Below are positions 46,870 through 59,689 of a stretch of DNA of 64,000 nt, piece after piece. The number at the start of each line of letters is the position of its first letter. Position 1 is the stretch's first letter. Below the pieces are notes generated by a model. The model saw nothing but the letters and a program-made list of their open reading frames with translations. It made no database searches and was not told the origin of the DNA. The position numbers and the translations under genes are program-made. The DNA is from Epiperipatus broadwayi (Eukaryota; Onychophora; Udeonychophora; Euonychophora; Peripatidae): the NCBI GenBank assembly GCA_028023455.1, contig JAQFVV010006231.1, positions 6,400,036 through 6,464,035 of the forward strand, read 5' to 3'.

Positions 46870-47144
46870 CTTATTTATAATTGTTTAATGGAGAAGAAGA
46901 TATAAATTAATATTAAAGTTTATAGGCTTAACGTTTTCGAGGATCCATGCCTCGTATTCATAGCCCTCATAAAATGTATAGTAAAATATATGCAAATATT
47001 TAAATAAGCTAGTGTTACGTAGCTCATTTCTTCGAGATCTCGAAAAGGGCTATGAATATGAGGCATGGATCCTCGAAAATATTAAGCCTATAAACTTTAA
47101 TATTAATTTATATCTTCTTCTCCACTAAACAATTATAAATAAGT
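46870..47144. mobile_element. Foldback with a Penelope-like tail in each arm
   Basis: 46870-46977 and 47046-47144 are inverted repeats of about 100 bases. Read outward on the minus strand, each arm contains a GAGGCATGGATCCTC hairpin followed by GAAAACGTT or GAAAATATT, the kind of ending seen at Penelope-like 3' termini. The loop has a perfect 14-base palindrome TTCGAGATCTCGAA (47031-47044). It may be two head-to-head truncated 3' ends. Confidence 0.55.
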
Positions 47145-48239
47145 GTTTTTTATTTATATTAGGTTATGGAAATAGTCCAATATATAAATACAAAGTATAC
47201 TTTGTTTATACATCCTAAAATCTTAAATTCTGGAAATGTGCTTTTCCTGATTTAAAAGAATCATAAATAAGTTCACCAATATCTATTCACTTTCATAGGC
47301 TGAGATTAATTCTGTCCTAATGGTGCTTTTTCTTATTCTGATAATCTTGAATTTAGAAGTCCGATATGTAAGAATGATAATTTCATTAGCACTGACAATC
47401 CTTTCAACTAGATCTTGTAAAGTTTATTTTTCCATGGTTTCTCCCATGTTCATTTTTAGTTTCAAATAGAGACTTTAAAAGTTTGTTAACAATTTCATGA
47501 TTTTTGGTTAACAAATATTTGTAAAAGAGCACTGCAGATTTTGTTCTAATCTGAAATGAAATGCTTTTGATATCCATGAGGTATGGGCCTTTTAACAGCT
47601 GTTGATGTGAGTTCACTAAATTTATTATAGTAAAAGGGAAAGAATGAATTCTCTTACTATTCTTTTTCAAGATATCCAATACATTTGTCTCTAGTTACCA
47701 TTCATTAAAATTCAATTCAAACTAGAGCATTCAACTATAGTAAAGTGAATTCCAAAAATAATAAAAACTCGATTTGTGTTGGCTTTGGAGAAAATAATAC
47801 AATATTAATAGACAGAAAATACTTGTTAATCATTTTTCTCAAGACAAAACATAAATCACTAATTGTTTCTGTGAGTTATCTGTCTAATAAAATATTCTTT
47901 CTTGCATGGCATTAAAAAGTGTATACATGATGCTTAAATTCATTTCTTAAAAGTTGGCAATCTAACTTAATTTTCAGTTGCATACCCCCTAAGGTTGCTT
48001 TGAGAACTAAAATCCTACACATACAATTTTAGAATAGAATAGCTGATCCAGATTGTGTTGTATGGTTTGTAAAAAAAAAAATTATATCCAAAGATTACCA
48101 TAACACTTGAACTATCTTCAATAAAAGTTGTTTGCTTTGCAAAATGATTTGAAACAAAATTATCCATAGTATGTTTAATATGCATTTTATCATGAACCAA
48201 TGTGAATCCAGGGATTTTATTAATGTACACATGACATTT
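47145..48239 (-). other. Unassigned DNA with two short minus-strand frames
   Basis: Frames of 91 codons (47679-47404) and 79 codons (48254-48015) have no recognised motif, and the sequence between them is full of stops. They might be traces of a transposon protein; I cannot name one. Confidence 0.25.
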
Positions 48240-49250
48240 TTTTTCCTTAACCAACTTTATGCCACTTACTGTATACTTTAATAACTAATATTGAATAATA
48301 ATGTCTAATAAATTTCTATCTAGTGCTTTCCTATCCAATCTAGACTAATTTCAAGGGACTTGACTTTCATCAGTAAGGAGCTTTGTAACTTAGAACAGTA
48401 CAGTTGGACCTCTAGGGTCCAATAAATCTTGCCTTTTTTAATGATCAAACTATCAGCCTAAATTGAAAAACAAATTTTGTTCAGTCTAAGCTAGCCTGCC
48501 TATATAGCTATATAGATCTCCAATGTGTCCTTAGTTTTTTAACTAGTATAGGCACCTTTATTCTGTGGCCAGAATTGGGATAAAACCAATAATCTACAAA
48601 TGTCTTCAATTTACATATTTATGTTTTAGCAGCATACTTTTTCATCATCTCTATGTCACTACTGTAAGCTTTAGTAACTAATAAATGTTAGGTGATGGTG
48701 CTTAATAAATCACTATTCAGTTTTGTCCTATTCAATATTTCCCAAATAAGGTTTAAGTTTATGGCTATTATTATGGACTTTTGGATTGAACCTTTAGGAT
48801 ATAATGTATCTTCAGACTAGAAACCATGTTAAGTGCCTATAGTTGTTAAAAAAACTAAGGACACTATAATATATAGAGACTACAGTGACTTTAGGTTTAT
48901 ATGACTATATAGATAGATAAGTTGGCTTAAATTGAAAACATATGTTTTTTTCACTTTGGGCTAGCTTGATCATTAAAAAGAGAGTAATGATAGTTGTTAA
49001 AAAGAAATGTTGAATTAGATTCCAGTTTACCATTCAAAAGATCCAAAGCTCCTCATTGATGAAAATATAAACTTGAAACTAGTCTAGGGATAGTGAACAG
49101 GATAGATCAGCATTGTATCATAAGACAACACTGATGTCTATTGAATATTGAAGCATACAGCATATGGTATAAAGGAGGTGAAGAAAAAAGTATATGGTTG
49201 AAACAGCAATGAGTAAACTGAAGTCATGTGATATTTTATAGATGTTATAT
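48240..49250. repeat. Family E nested repeat: inverted and direct copies
   Basis: 48240-48565 (minus) and 48880-49215 (plus) are inverted copies sharing 'ttgatcattaaaaa', 'aaagctcct.a.tgatgaaa' and 'aaactagtctag' blocks. Between them 48521-48565 and 48833-48890 pair ('tgtccttagttttttaacta' with its complement), and 48655-48745 repeats 48255-48350 directly. The F motif ('gactttcatcagtaaggagc') is part of the unit. Confidence 0.6.
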
Positions 49251-49348
49251 CAATACTGGCCACATGATAAAGGTGCTTATAATTGTTAAAAAAAATTAAG
49301 GATACCATAATATATATATATAATTAATATTGAATAAATATAATGTCT

Positions 49349-49990
49349 TGAAATTTACCAAGTCAGTTTTAAATAATTATTAAATTGCTTTCTAGCTGTC
49401 ATGTTTAATAACTTTTTACAGTAAGAAAATAGACCAATGAACGACTTTTTATTGTATTTTAGATCTTTTTATTTAGAGTTATCCAGAACAATAAAAGCTA
49501 GAGAGAAAACTCACATCAGTGTAAACTGATTTTTAAATAATTGATATAGCAGAGATATTTTATTCATTTCTAAAATTCTATAATAAATAAACACATTATA
49601 TATGTAATGATAAATTGTAAAAAGTTATTGAACATGGCAACTAGAGGGCAGTTCCATTATTATTTAAAATAGACTTGATAGAATATTAAAATATTGTTTA
49701 TTATATATATATAATGTGTGTTTATTTATTATAGAGTTTTAGAAATGAATGAACTATCTGTGTTCTATAAAGTTAATATCAGTTATTTACACTATCAATT
49801 TACATTAAAATATATAGACTGACTTAAGTTTTCTCCCTGGCTATTACTGTTCTGGATAACTGTAAACAAAAAGATCTAAAATACAGTAAGAAGTGGTACA
49901 TTGGTCCATTTTCTTACTGTAAAAAAATTATTGAACATGGCAGCTAGAAGGCAGTTCTGTTATTATTCTAAATAGACTTGGTAAATTTCA
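49349..49990. mobile_element. Foldback element, about 640 bp
   Basis: The left end 'aaatttaccaagtcag' is mirrored by 'agacttggtaaattt' at the right end. Inside, 'acagtaagaaaatagaccaa' is mirrored by 'ttggtccattttcttactgt', and 'aaataaacacattatata' by 'tataatgtgtgtttattt'. A direct copy of the right-arm end ('attgaacatggcaactagag') also lies in the centre at 49628. The arms are interrupted and diverged. Confidence 0.6.
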
Positions 49991-50019
49991 CATGATATTA
50001 ATTTATATTTATATATTCA

Positions 50020-50335
50020 GATCTATATGATTATAAAAACAAATTGGCTTAGATTGAAAACATTGATAAGTTTTCAATTTGGCTGATAGAGCTTGATCAT
50101 TAAAAAGAGAGAGAAATGATGGCTGCTAGAAGGAAAGTGCAATAAATCTTAAAGGTCCAAGTACACTGTACCAAAATCCAAAACTCCTTTTTTGATGAAA
50201 TCCATAAGTTTGACATGACAGCATTGGCATCTATCAGTTTCTAAAGCTTTCAGTAGATAACATAAAGGTGGCAAAGAAAAATTAATGCTGCTGAAATCAA
50301 TGAATAGGTTGAAGGCTTATGATAGAGACACAATA
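50020..50335 (+). repeat. Family E copy 3
   Basis: It matches 48895-49215 in the same orientation: 'caaattggcttagattgaaa', 'gcttgatcattaaaaagaga' and, near the end, 'gctgctgaaatcaatgaata'. It stands just outside the foldback. Confidence 0.6.
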
Positions 50336-52227
50336 TTTTAACTTGTACATTATACAGAAGGATAATGAGTCTACTGAAGTGTAATTATGTTAATATTATG
50401 CTACACAATTTATTTGTAAATAGTAGTAATTTTATTATATTTTCTAGTGGAAAAGATGGCATTCTCTAGAAGATCTACTTGATACTTAAAAAATGTTCCA
50501 TAGTTATTAGCACAATGTAAACCTCCATCATTTCAAGAGCTTTAGACTTTGATCTCTATAGTCCTGGCATGACTATTCCCCATAATACTATCAGAATTCA
50601 TGCTAAGGATTTGTTATATGTTTTCATAATTTGATGTCTTAACCTAGGAGTTTATTATGATATTTCCAGTTTACATTTAACCTTATCAGTTTCACACACT
50701 ATTTTATGTTACTTGTAGGGTGACTGTAAGGACAGTATATAGCAGGATGAGTACATTTTCCTCAAAGTTTTTCAATAACTTGGTGGATTAAAATAAGAAA
50801 GGAATAAAGTGAGATGACTTAAGCCACTTAAAATGTTTCATTGGTTGGTTATATTTGAAAATAAGACTTCAGAGCTACAGAAAATATTAGAGAGCAATTA
50901 AATAAAAGCATTAAATAAATGGATAAAAATACTTACTATAAAAATAAAAATAATATTCAAAATAAAAATTGATAATAGAGAAATAGAAAAATTATTTGAT
51001 AAAATTGTAAAAGTAATTTTGGATTGAGTAATTTTGGTAGATATAACTTAATAATAATGTACGTTTATATATCTGAAAGGTTTTCATAAAAATCAAAATA
51101 AATTTATGATCTGTTGAAATAATTTGTTAGAGAATTACTTGATCACTTATTAATTAATATAGATATGGCCAATCACTTAAAGTAAGGGAAGATGAATGCC
51201 ATCACTAAATGAAATAAGTGAATAAAGAATACATAGCTATCATGGATATCTTTAAAAAAATATTTAAAAGAGTGAAATGAAGATTTATTTGTGCTGATAC
51301 TAATAAAATGTCAATAGACAGAGAACTGAAGCTACAAATTGGATTCTAAAAAATCGTAAAAGTTCTAAATAATTATATGCAAATGGAGAGATTAGAAGAA
51401 GAACATTGGTTTAGAGATTTCGGATTAAACTTGGGAAAACTTTGATTTAGAATAGACTGATAATTATTAAAGATTTGGTAACAATATAGTCAATTGTTTA
51501 TAAAGATAAATGGTGATGAGTAGTGAAGCATATAACTTCTATCTTGATAGCTGGAACAAAATCTTTTTTCTGTAAGAAATCAAAGAAAGATTTTTTTTCT
51601 CATCAAAAAACTATTTTTAGTATAAATTACCCATTTAGAGCAATCCTACAAAATTAATTTCAAATAGAATTTTCTGTGACATTTGTCATAAATGTGATTA
51701 GAGTTTGATAGTTTTTTTTATTAAGGATTTCTCAATCTCTTCCATAGATAAATTTTCTACAATGGAACTGATCAGTATAAGAATTAATATCAGATGACAG
51801 AAAACACAGGAAATTTCCTAAAACTAGAAAGAGCATTAATTTAAGTTATATTTCCTACTGTATTTTACAATAAATAAAATTCACTTTGCTAGTTGTTTGA
51901 AAATTAATTAGAATGTACTTCACTGGAATTTTAAAAATGTTAAATTTGAGCATGATTTACCATGAAAAATAAGGTTAAACAAATGAAATAAAAGACTAGG
52001 AAAAACATCTACCTCTGAGGTTTTATTTAAATATTTTACAAAAGTGAAGAAAACAACTAACTAATCTTAGATATATGACTTATATATTAACCAAACTCTT
52101 ATGGATAAGTTTTTTTTTAGAAAACTGATCAAATTATTTGTAATAATTTTAGTTATTTTTGATTGTCATGAAAGCTCTGGGTTTTTTTAATATATTTTGC
52201 AGACAAAATTTTTGTTTAGGATACTGC
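50336..52227. other. AT-rich DNA, nothing recognised
   Basis: No gene, RNA or clear repeat was seen. A weak gag-like flavour between 50900 and 51500 (Lys/Ile-rich, many stops) could not be supported. Confidence 0.35.
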
Positions 52228-52590
52228 TAAATTATTATAATAATCAGAAAATAATAAATTCTTTATAACAACTATATAAATCCCAAGAATAATATTACAC
52301 ATAAAAGCCTTTTTACAAATCTATTTAACATTAACAAACTATTTTAGACATAAAATCATCTAGTGTTCAATAATAGAATTAAAACAAGCAACAATATAAA
52401 TCATTAAAATAAATTGAAACCCTCATATATAAATCTAGTAATGGCAAAATAATTGACTATATCATAACAATACATTAAATAAATATTACATGCATTTTTT
52501 TTTTTTACAATTATATATTTATATAATTGTAAAAAAAATGCATGTAATATAAGAATTCATTATTATTTTCTGATTATTATTTTATGGAAG
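52228..52590. mobile_element. Foldback MITE with a central 27-base hairpin
   Basis: The outer repeats 'ataatcagaaaataataaat' (about 52240) and 'tcattattattttctgatta' (about 52556) are inverted. Inside, 'attacatgcatttttttttt' and 'aaaaaaaatgcatgtaat' form a hairpin at about 52486-52541. AT-rich composition makes chance pairing easier, but the GCATG core and the outer arms together support it. Confidence 0.55.
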
Positions 52591-55500
52591 ACAGCATGAA
52601 GATTTTTATTCTTTTCCAATTTTGATGTTAAATTATTACCAAACATAATATACTAGAGGTTAATTTCTAGGAAAGTAATGCGACATTTGAGCACTGGAAG
52701 TAACATAAGATTTGAGCACTGCAAGTGACAAGCTGTTCTAAACCAATGGAGAAAAGAGTGATTCTTTTAAAAGCACATGTTTAATTACTATGAATAGGAA
52801 AATACTTATCAGTGTGCATTCGTTTATTGATTCTTGAATTAAGATTTTCCAAATTCATTGAGTGTTTTTTATTATACTTCATTATCATCACTAAATATAA
52901 AAAGAAACTAGTTGTGTTTAATAAAGTCCAATAATTCTACTAACATCATAAACACTACTTATTGAGATAGTAAGAAGGCAGTTCTGTCTCATTAGCAATA
53001 TTCATTAATTTGTATAAAAGCTAAAATTAAATAGATTTATAATTTTAATTAGTTGTCATTCAACAGTGTTGAATAATTTCACTGTTAACTAATTGAACAG
53101 TTAATCATCTCAATCATGTAACATTTGAGCATCAGAAGTCACAGGTTGATTTTTGATCTGGATGTTCAACTCTCAAGCCTGTCATTCTGTCACTGTGTAA
53201 AACTGTACAGGGAAATGTCATTACTTAAAATTATGGTTAGTCATGTTTTGTTTACTGAATTCATCAACTGCACTATATATACTAATATAATCTGTTTTGA
53301 CTTCAGAGTCAGAAAATATCTTCTGTAGCAGATTATAAGTATTGAGACTCAAGCAATTAGGATCAAAACAAGTATTTATCCACTAGTTAGTTTAGATCAG
53401 AAATAATATATATATAATATAACTGATGTCTTTGACATGTCAATAAATATATTGTGAACTTTGGTTTTGGCCAAAGAAACCAAGGATCAATGAGTTGAGG
53501 GTAAAGCTGACTTTTGAACAGTTTGAAAAGAAAAAAAAATTTTTCCTCATAGAAGAATTTCAGATCAAATGAAACTCAGAATAGATTTTTTTTTAAGAAA
53601 TTAAAAATTCGTATAGCGATTGAATGACATATAAATAAAATTGTCTGTAGTTAATTGAAAAAGTCTAATGTATAAGTGTGTTAAGTGCATGGAAGGGGGA
53701 TAATGCACCCACATACAGCAAATTTGTGAATATGTTCACTTATAAAGATTTAAGTGTTGAATGGGACAAATAATATTATTTGAAAAGTGAAAATTAATAT
53801 ATGAAAAGGTCAGGAAATTTAACTTGCTTGTAATAGCATTTGTTAATATTTAATTTAGGAGGATAGCTATAAAATTTAAAATAAAATAAAAAAAACTATG
53901 AAATAGGATTAAGACTATTTGAAATTCACTATAAGCAGATAGTGAAGATGATTAATAAATGTGTGCGCATGCATGTGTTTGCAATATATAAAATTTTAAT
54001 TATAGGAATAATTCCAAATTTTTATGTGTCATGCAATATATCATTGGAAAATGGATTGAGAGAAGTTATTTCATATCAGTTTTGAGTAAATTAATAATTA
54101 TATTCACTCACAAATTTTAAATAAAAAATGTAGTCTATTCTTTAATTGGAAAATTTTTCTCTCCATTTATTCCGACATTTTTTGTCTTAACTTAAAGCTG
54201 GAAAACCTCAAGCACACCATGTGGGATAGGCCACATTGAGAATAATTATTGTCAAAAGTATATTTGATAAGCCAATTAGCACTTAATACCAAGGGTCATA
54301 GATTAAGTATATAGGTCAGAGGATGATAGATAATCAAAGTTTATAAAAGGCACAATACAGTGGAAGAGGGGGCTTCTCAAAATTATTCGTGACAGGTTTG
54401 CATGCAATTAAATTTTCTGCTTCATTTTTTTTTACTTGGCAAAGTTATATTATTCAATGGTTGTCTTCTTCTGACTTATGAATTATTTAAAAGTATAGTG
54501 TAATTATAAAATGTTTCCCTAAACAACTAAATTAGGCACACTGGATCTCCTTCAGGAGTTAATTATAACTGAAATCGCCAGCACAACAAAAGTTAGTAAA
54601 ATCATACCTAATGCAATGCATCTAATCCAGATACTCCAATCTTCCCAGTGCAAGATATTTCAGATAAAAACTTTTATTGATATTTATTCTGTCAAAAATG
54701 TTTCCCGTATGATACTTAGATGAATGTGCTTAATAAAGAGTAGAGACTGAAAAAATGGTGGCTTTAATTGTGCATCTGTGTTATATTGATGATAAAGACA
54801 TAACCCAAATCTGAACAGTATATTCTTATTATTAATTGATTTTATCAGAGAAAACTTTATATTCTCATATGAAAATATTTTTAACAGCAAATTTTAGGAA
54901 GAAAGGAAGAAATATCGGATGAAAGATTTAATGAAAGATATTATAAATGTGCAGTAGTGAGCATCAAGTCTAAGCTAAATATTTGATTTGAATTGGTAAA
55001 AATGTAACAAAGAAAAAGAATAACCCAGGAAATGATTAGATTTATAAAGAGTGAGGAATTAAATCCTATTAACTAGTGATTATGAGATGAATGATATTGC
55101 AAATGTATACTTTTTTATGATGAGTTAATAAGTGAGCCAGGATCCTGACAAGTAATGTAACTACATTCTTAAATATGCATCTCAAATTTGTTTTGTAATA
55201 AATAAAATAGCAACTCGGGTACTTTAAATTTGCTAAGCCATGGCTATATATTGACTTCATTAGGATAAAATGCATACTAAAACATGGATAAACTTTTCAA
55301 AGAAAGAACAGTCGCAGATGGTGTAGTGTGCTGAAAAGACTGTAAGTAAAATTTGTTGTTTTATTATTATATTTTTTATGCTACATGTTGAATTTCATTT
55401 ATTATATGTTCTTAATTAGATTTTAAAATATCGACCCAGTATTAAGTTTCAGTTAGAACAGAAAACCTAATATTATTTATTATTTAATCACTTTATCCTG

Positions 55501-58500
55501 TACTTTTTATGAAATGCTTGAGAAGGTAGTGTGAAAGAGGTTTACAAACATTACTATGCTAATAGTTTTTGAAATTAATATTTGTATGTTTATTAGTTCA
55601 TGTATATATTTTATGTACCTGTTTGCTATGCCCTAAAAAGTGATTGAATTAAGATAAGATGTGTCTAAAGTAAATAATGCCCATTTCTTGGTCTATAGTA
55701 TTAATGCTTTAATGAAAATTTACTCTTAAGTCATATTAGATTAGTTTAAAATTATCGGTTCATACATCAATAATATGATACCTTAGATTAAGTGAGAGTG
55801 CAAATGACCTTTGTTTGCTCAAGGTATGCTAAGTTCTTGCCATCTCAAAGGCTGAGATGCAGCACAGATCTCTCATGATTAATTGTATTTAAATTTAAAG
55901 GTATTCAGAATTTGAGGATATATTTCCAGCTCCATTATTAATTTGTTTTGTAAGAGATAAATATTTTATACAGTTGTAATAAGTGATGATTTAGCCTACT
56001 CTTTTCTGTATGTGTAGCGACAAAGTCCTCACATCCTTCACAGCCTCATGTAGAAGGCACACTTAGTTTTATGCTATCACCAAGATGCTGTTTCTTGATT
56101 TATTTTCTCTTGCAAGGGTATTATCATTATTATCTTGGATTGAATTAAATATTGTTTTATGTTTTTCCAGGTCATTATGTATTAGTTGAGACTAGTTATT
56201 TGCTTTAGGGAATTATGAGTAAAACATATTTTAGAAATTGATGTATAGTGTAGCTGAGCTTAGCTCACAGCTTGTTCTCAAACCGATAATTATTCCAAAA
56301 TTAAAGTTAATAATTCAAACCCAGACAAGCAAGGTGCATTTCATTCAGCCTATGCTGAAGCAAGTCACTGCTGGACTGGTAAGACAATGCTAGAGAAACT
56401 CTTGTTGGGGACATAGTATGTAATACAAGTGTGGGTGCATGAATGTAATGTCTTAAATTATTATACGATTATATAATAGAAGTTAAGCATTAAGTTTATG
56501 GGGAGTAATAGCTTATAAAATTAGTTATAGGTTTAAATACCCAAAATTGGAGTAATTTCAAAGGCATGTGAACTCCTTAGTGAAGAGAGAATAAACATTG
56601 ATTTAATGTGGTTAGAACTTAAAGTTAACTGTTCTAACAATGATTATATTTATTACAATATTAGTACTTATGAAACTCTGCTTCAGAAAAGAAAATAATT
56701 GACATCTTAAACTAAGACATCACAGGTCGATACAGTTCATTTAACAGTTTATAATATAGGAGTTATTTGTCTCAGTACTAGAATATGAGTACTGATGTTA
56801 GGACAAGGGCTATATCCTAGATGAGATGAGCCCAGAAAGAACTTGTAATCTATAGCCAGTGTAGATCCATTATAAATATGTTGTGATTATTATTTATTTT
56901 CTTTCGCTATTTGGATCACTATGATATTTGTGTTTTTATATTGTATTAGTTATTATTAATGTGTTAATAAATATTTTGTTTTTAATTTAAACTTTGGTGG
57001 CATGTCTTAGTGCTTGGGTATCCATTAATTCCAGAAATCTGATACAGAAAAGTTGTAGAAAATATTCCATGCTTTTCAGTACAATCTTGAGATTTGAGAA
57101 TTAATTTGCTAAAACATTTATTCATATTGGAAATTATAATGATTATATGGCAGACATTTAAAGAATTTAATTTTAAATTTAATCTTTAGTTTATTAAGTT
57201 TATTGCACTATGTCTAATGTTATGAGTGGACATCAAATCCCTTTTCCACTCCTGATATTTGAAGGCATTCCCAGTTGATGAGAACCTAATCTAAATTCAA
57301 TGTAAATAAATATTTCATTTTAAATAACTGTTCAGTAGTTTCTAATGTTTATTATTATTCTTGGTTGAAAATAGACATTAGCTTTCAGAATAAGTGTATG
57401 TCTATTCGACTTAAATTCACTGGAGTAGTGTTCAGTGGTCTGCAATAAATTTGGAAGTGGTTAATTGAAACTCCCCACTATAAATCGGGACACTGAAAAT
57501 GAGAGATTTCCAATCATAAATTTTTAAAGGATGGGGTTATCATTGCCGGTATACTATAATAGTAAAGGTTATTGAGTTGATAGTAAGACTTTTTAATATT
57601 TCTTGTTGGCCTGATTCCTGAGGCACTCCACCTGGATTACCAAACCATTCACACCAAGCTAAACATAAGAAATAGGGAACTGGAATCATTGTAGCTGACA
57701 TGAGAGATCATATAGCTGTGTTGAATTCATATGACTTATTTGTAAGTGGTGAAGAGTTGTTTTTAGTTTTCAACAATTTGTCATTTAATTCATTTATCTA
57801 ATAATTACTAAATTCAAGATGAGAACTAAACATATTATTTATAACTTAAATAAATATATATTTTTTGAAAATTTTGATAACTTGCTTCCCTCATGGACTT
57901 GCAATTTGTTAAGTGATAATGATCATGAGTTGGCATAGGATATAGTTACAATTTGGCACCCTGGTAAATAAATTATTACACATATGCATATCTCTCTTTG
58001 TCACTCCCTTTCCATCTATATCTAGCTAAGTGGAAGGTTACAATATATATAAATCCAAAGTATGTTTTCAGTTTATTGCTAAAGAGAAAATTAGCAATCA
58101 TCTTTAAAACTTGAATGTGTGTCAGGTTAGCAATGATGGCAGCCATCAAACATTTCATTTCAAAGTAACATACCATTTTTCACTGTAGAATTCATTCAAA
58201 ACTCTTGCTACTCTTCTTAAACAGAAAGTTTCTAAGGTACATAAAATGTTTGCAAATAGCTTCCTACTTTATAATAATGTTATATATAATTTTAAATCTG
58301 CTACAGTCAAGGCCAAAACAGGCTGACTCTCAACTCTTCTTATGATATATTTCTATAAATAAAATCCAGTTAATCTTCTTTGCATATTTTTATTTCCAAT
58401 TTTGTATTCATACTTTTCTAAAAATTTAGCTATAACCATTTTTTATCAATACAGAATACATGGCATCCACACATTTAATTCACATTTGTTCATTTTGGGA

Positions 58501-59494
58501 CAAGTAATTGAATACATCACAAGATTTCTTGAATTCAACAAAGTGAATATACACCTTTAAATCTTCTAAAATAGTCATTAAAAGACTTAAGATTGATGGC
58601 AGTTATTCAAATTACAAATGATTTTTTTGTAATATATCAATAAAATTCTGTTAAATTTTAGAAAGTTGTTACTGCTTTTCTCCCTACCCATATCTGAATT
58701 ATGGCTACTAAATTAAGTTTTTTCTCATAACTATTGGTAATTTAATTTGCATTAAAAATCTAAGGAATACCCCCGCCAAAAAAAAAACAACAGTTTGAAC
58801 CTAAACAATTAATACTATGGATTAATAATCTAGCCTCTACATCATTTCCTCTCCTTGAACTTTTTATGAACTTTAAAACAATAAATCTTTCGATTATTTG
58901 TATTTTTTATTATAAATAGCAAAACTGGCTTCAATATTTAAAATACGCCATACAGTATCTTTTTTAAAGAAGATATTCATAATAAAGTTTTGTCACTTAT
59001 AGTGAATCTAGATTACTAATCCTTATTATTAGTAGTTGACTTTCAAAGTCTCTGTTTACCAGACATTCCTTAGATAAAATGATATTTTAATGTTTTGAAT
59101 TAATCTCTCTTTCATCCACATTTTGAACAATAATGTTCTCATTCAATTCCAACGGTGCTGTAATATTTAAAAAAATGAAATCTTGAATTATATAATAGCT
59201 TAACTTGACAAATCACAAGTTCTTTAAAAGATTGACAATTAATTATTTAATTAATCTTATTTTTAGCGTGAAGCGAAATTAAAATATTCTATATATTATG
59301 AATATAAATCTTATCGATAATTAAGAACAATTTCAATTTATATAAACAGTAAACTTTAATGAATTACTTCATTTGATTGTTCGTCTTTCTTATAAATATA
59401 CATTTAAATTTGTGATTGTATAATTTTCTACTTTTTGTTTCAGTAATAGTTTTTCATTAAAAGAATATCCGTTAGAGGGCACATAATAAAACAT
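52591..59494. other. About 6.9 kb of gene-poor DNA
   Basis: No recognisable gene, RNA or transposon. Short recurring phrases include 'atttgagcactggaagtaac' (52686), 'atttgagcactgcaagtgac' (52712) and 'atttgagcatcagaagtcac' (53124), perhaps an old repeat. Small frames at 53125-53328, 54684-54890, 55069-55275 and 57976-58176 show no domain and are treated as chance. Confidence 0.4.
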
Positions 59495-59634
59495 ATGGCG
59501 GAAATTGAAACATGCTCCACACATTGCTTCAGTACAGTATTATAAAATCATGTATATTTTTATAATTGTATAAGTTTCTCTCTATCTTTTTAAAATTATT
59601 TGTCATTTTAATTATTTTGTTGTTAATTTCAAAA
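59455..59634 (+). promoter_or_regulatory. Candidate promoter and 5' UTR of the WIPI/WDR45-like gene
   Basis: About 140 bases before the start codon 'catatggcggaaat' (59492-59505) resembles the AAnATGGCGG YY1-type motif often found at the start of housekeeping transcripts. It would also begin a 17-codon upstream frame (59495-59545) ending before the main ATG. There is no TATA box at a convincing distance. This is inference from signals only. Confidence 0.3.
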
Positions 59635-59683
59635 ATGATAAGCCGGGGAGGTGTTTTAAATCTGCGATTCAATCAGAATCACG
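59635..59683 (+). CDS. WIPI/WDR45-like WD-repeat autophagy protein, first coding exon
   Basis: ATG at 59635 opens MISRGGVLNLRFNQNHG; the exon then ends in phase 1 at CACG before GTATGT (59684-59689). Proteins of the WIPI/Atg18 family (WDR45, WDR45B) begin with a short variable stretch and then a ..L.. FNQD.. strand followed by CF.C; FNQNHG fits, with the next exon expected to supply the Cys-Phe. These seven-bladed propellers bind phosphoinositides during autophagosome formation. The segment is less AT-rich than its flanks. I saw no second exon before 64000. Only 17 residues support the call, so it could be coincidence; the donor, motif and composition together make it likely. Confidence 0.6.
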
Positions 59684-59689
59684 GTATGT

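Noticed and set aside
47404-48254. Two short frames as a host gene
   Set aside because: No motif, no splice signals joining them, and stops between in every combination tried.
50900-51500. Gag-like remnants
   Set aside because: Only a vague Lys/Ile-rich flavour; no ordered motifs and no flanking repeats.
53125-53328. 67-codon frame as a small protein gene
   Set aside because: No signal peptide, domain or start context; it begins next to a recurring 'atttgagca' phrase that looks like repeat.
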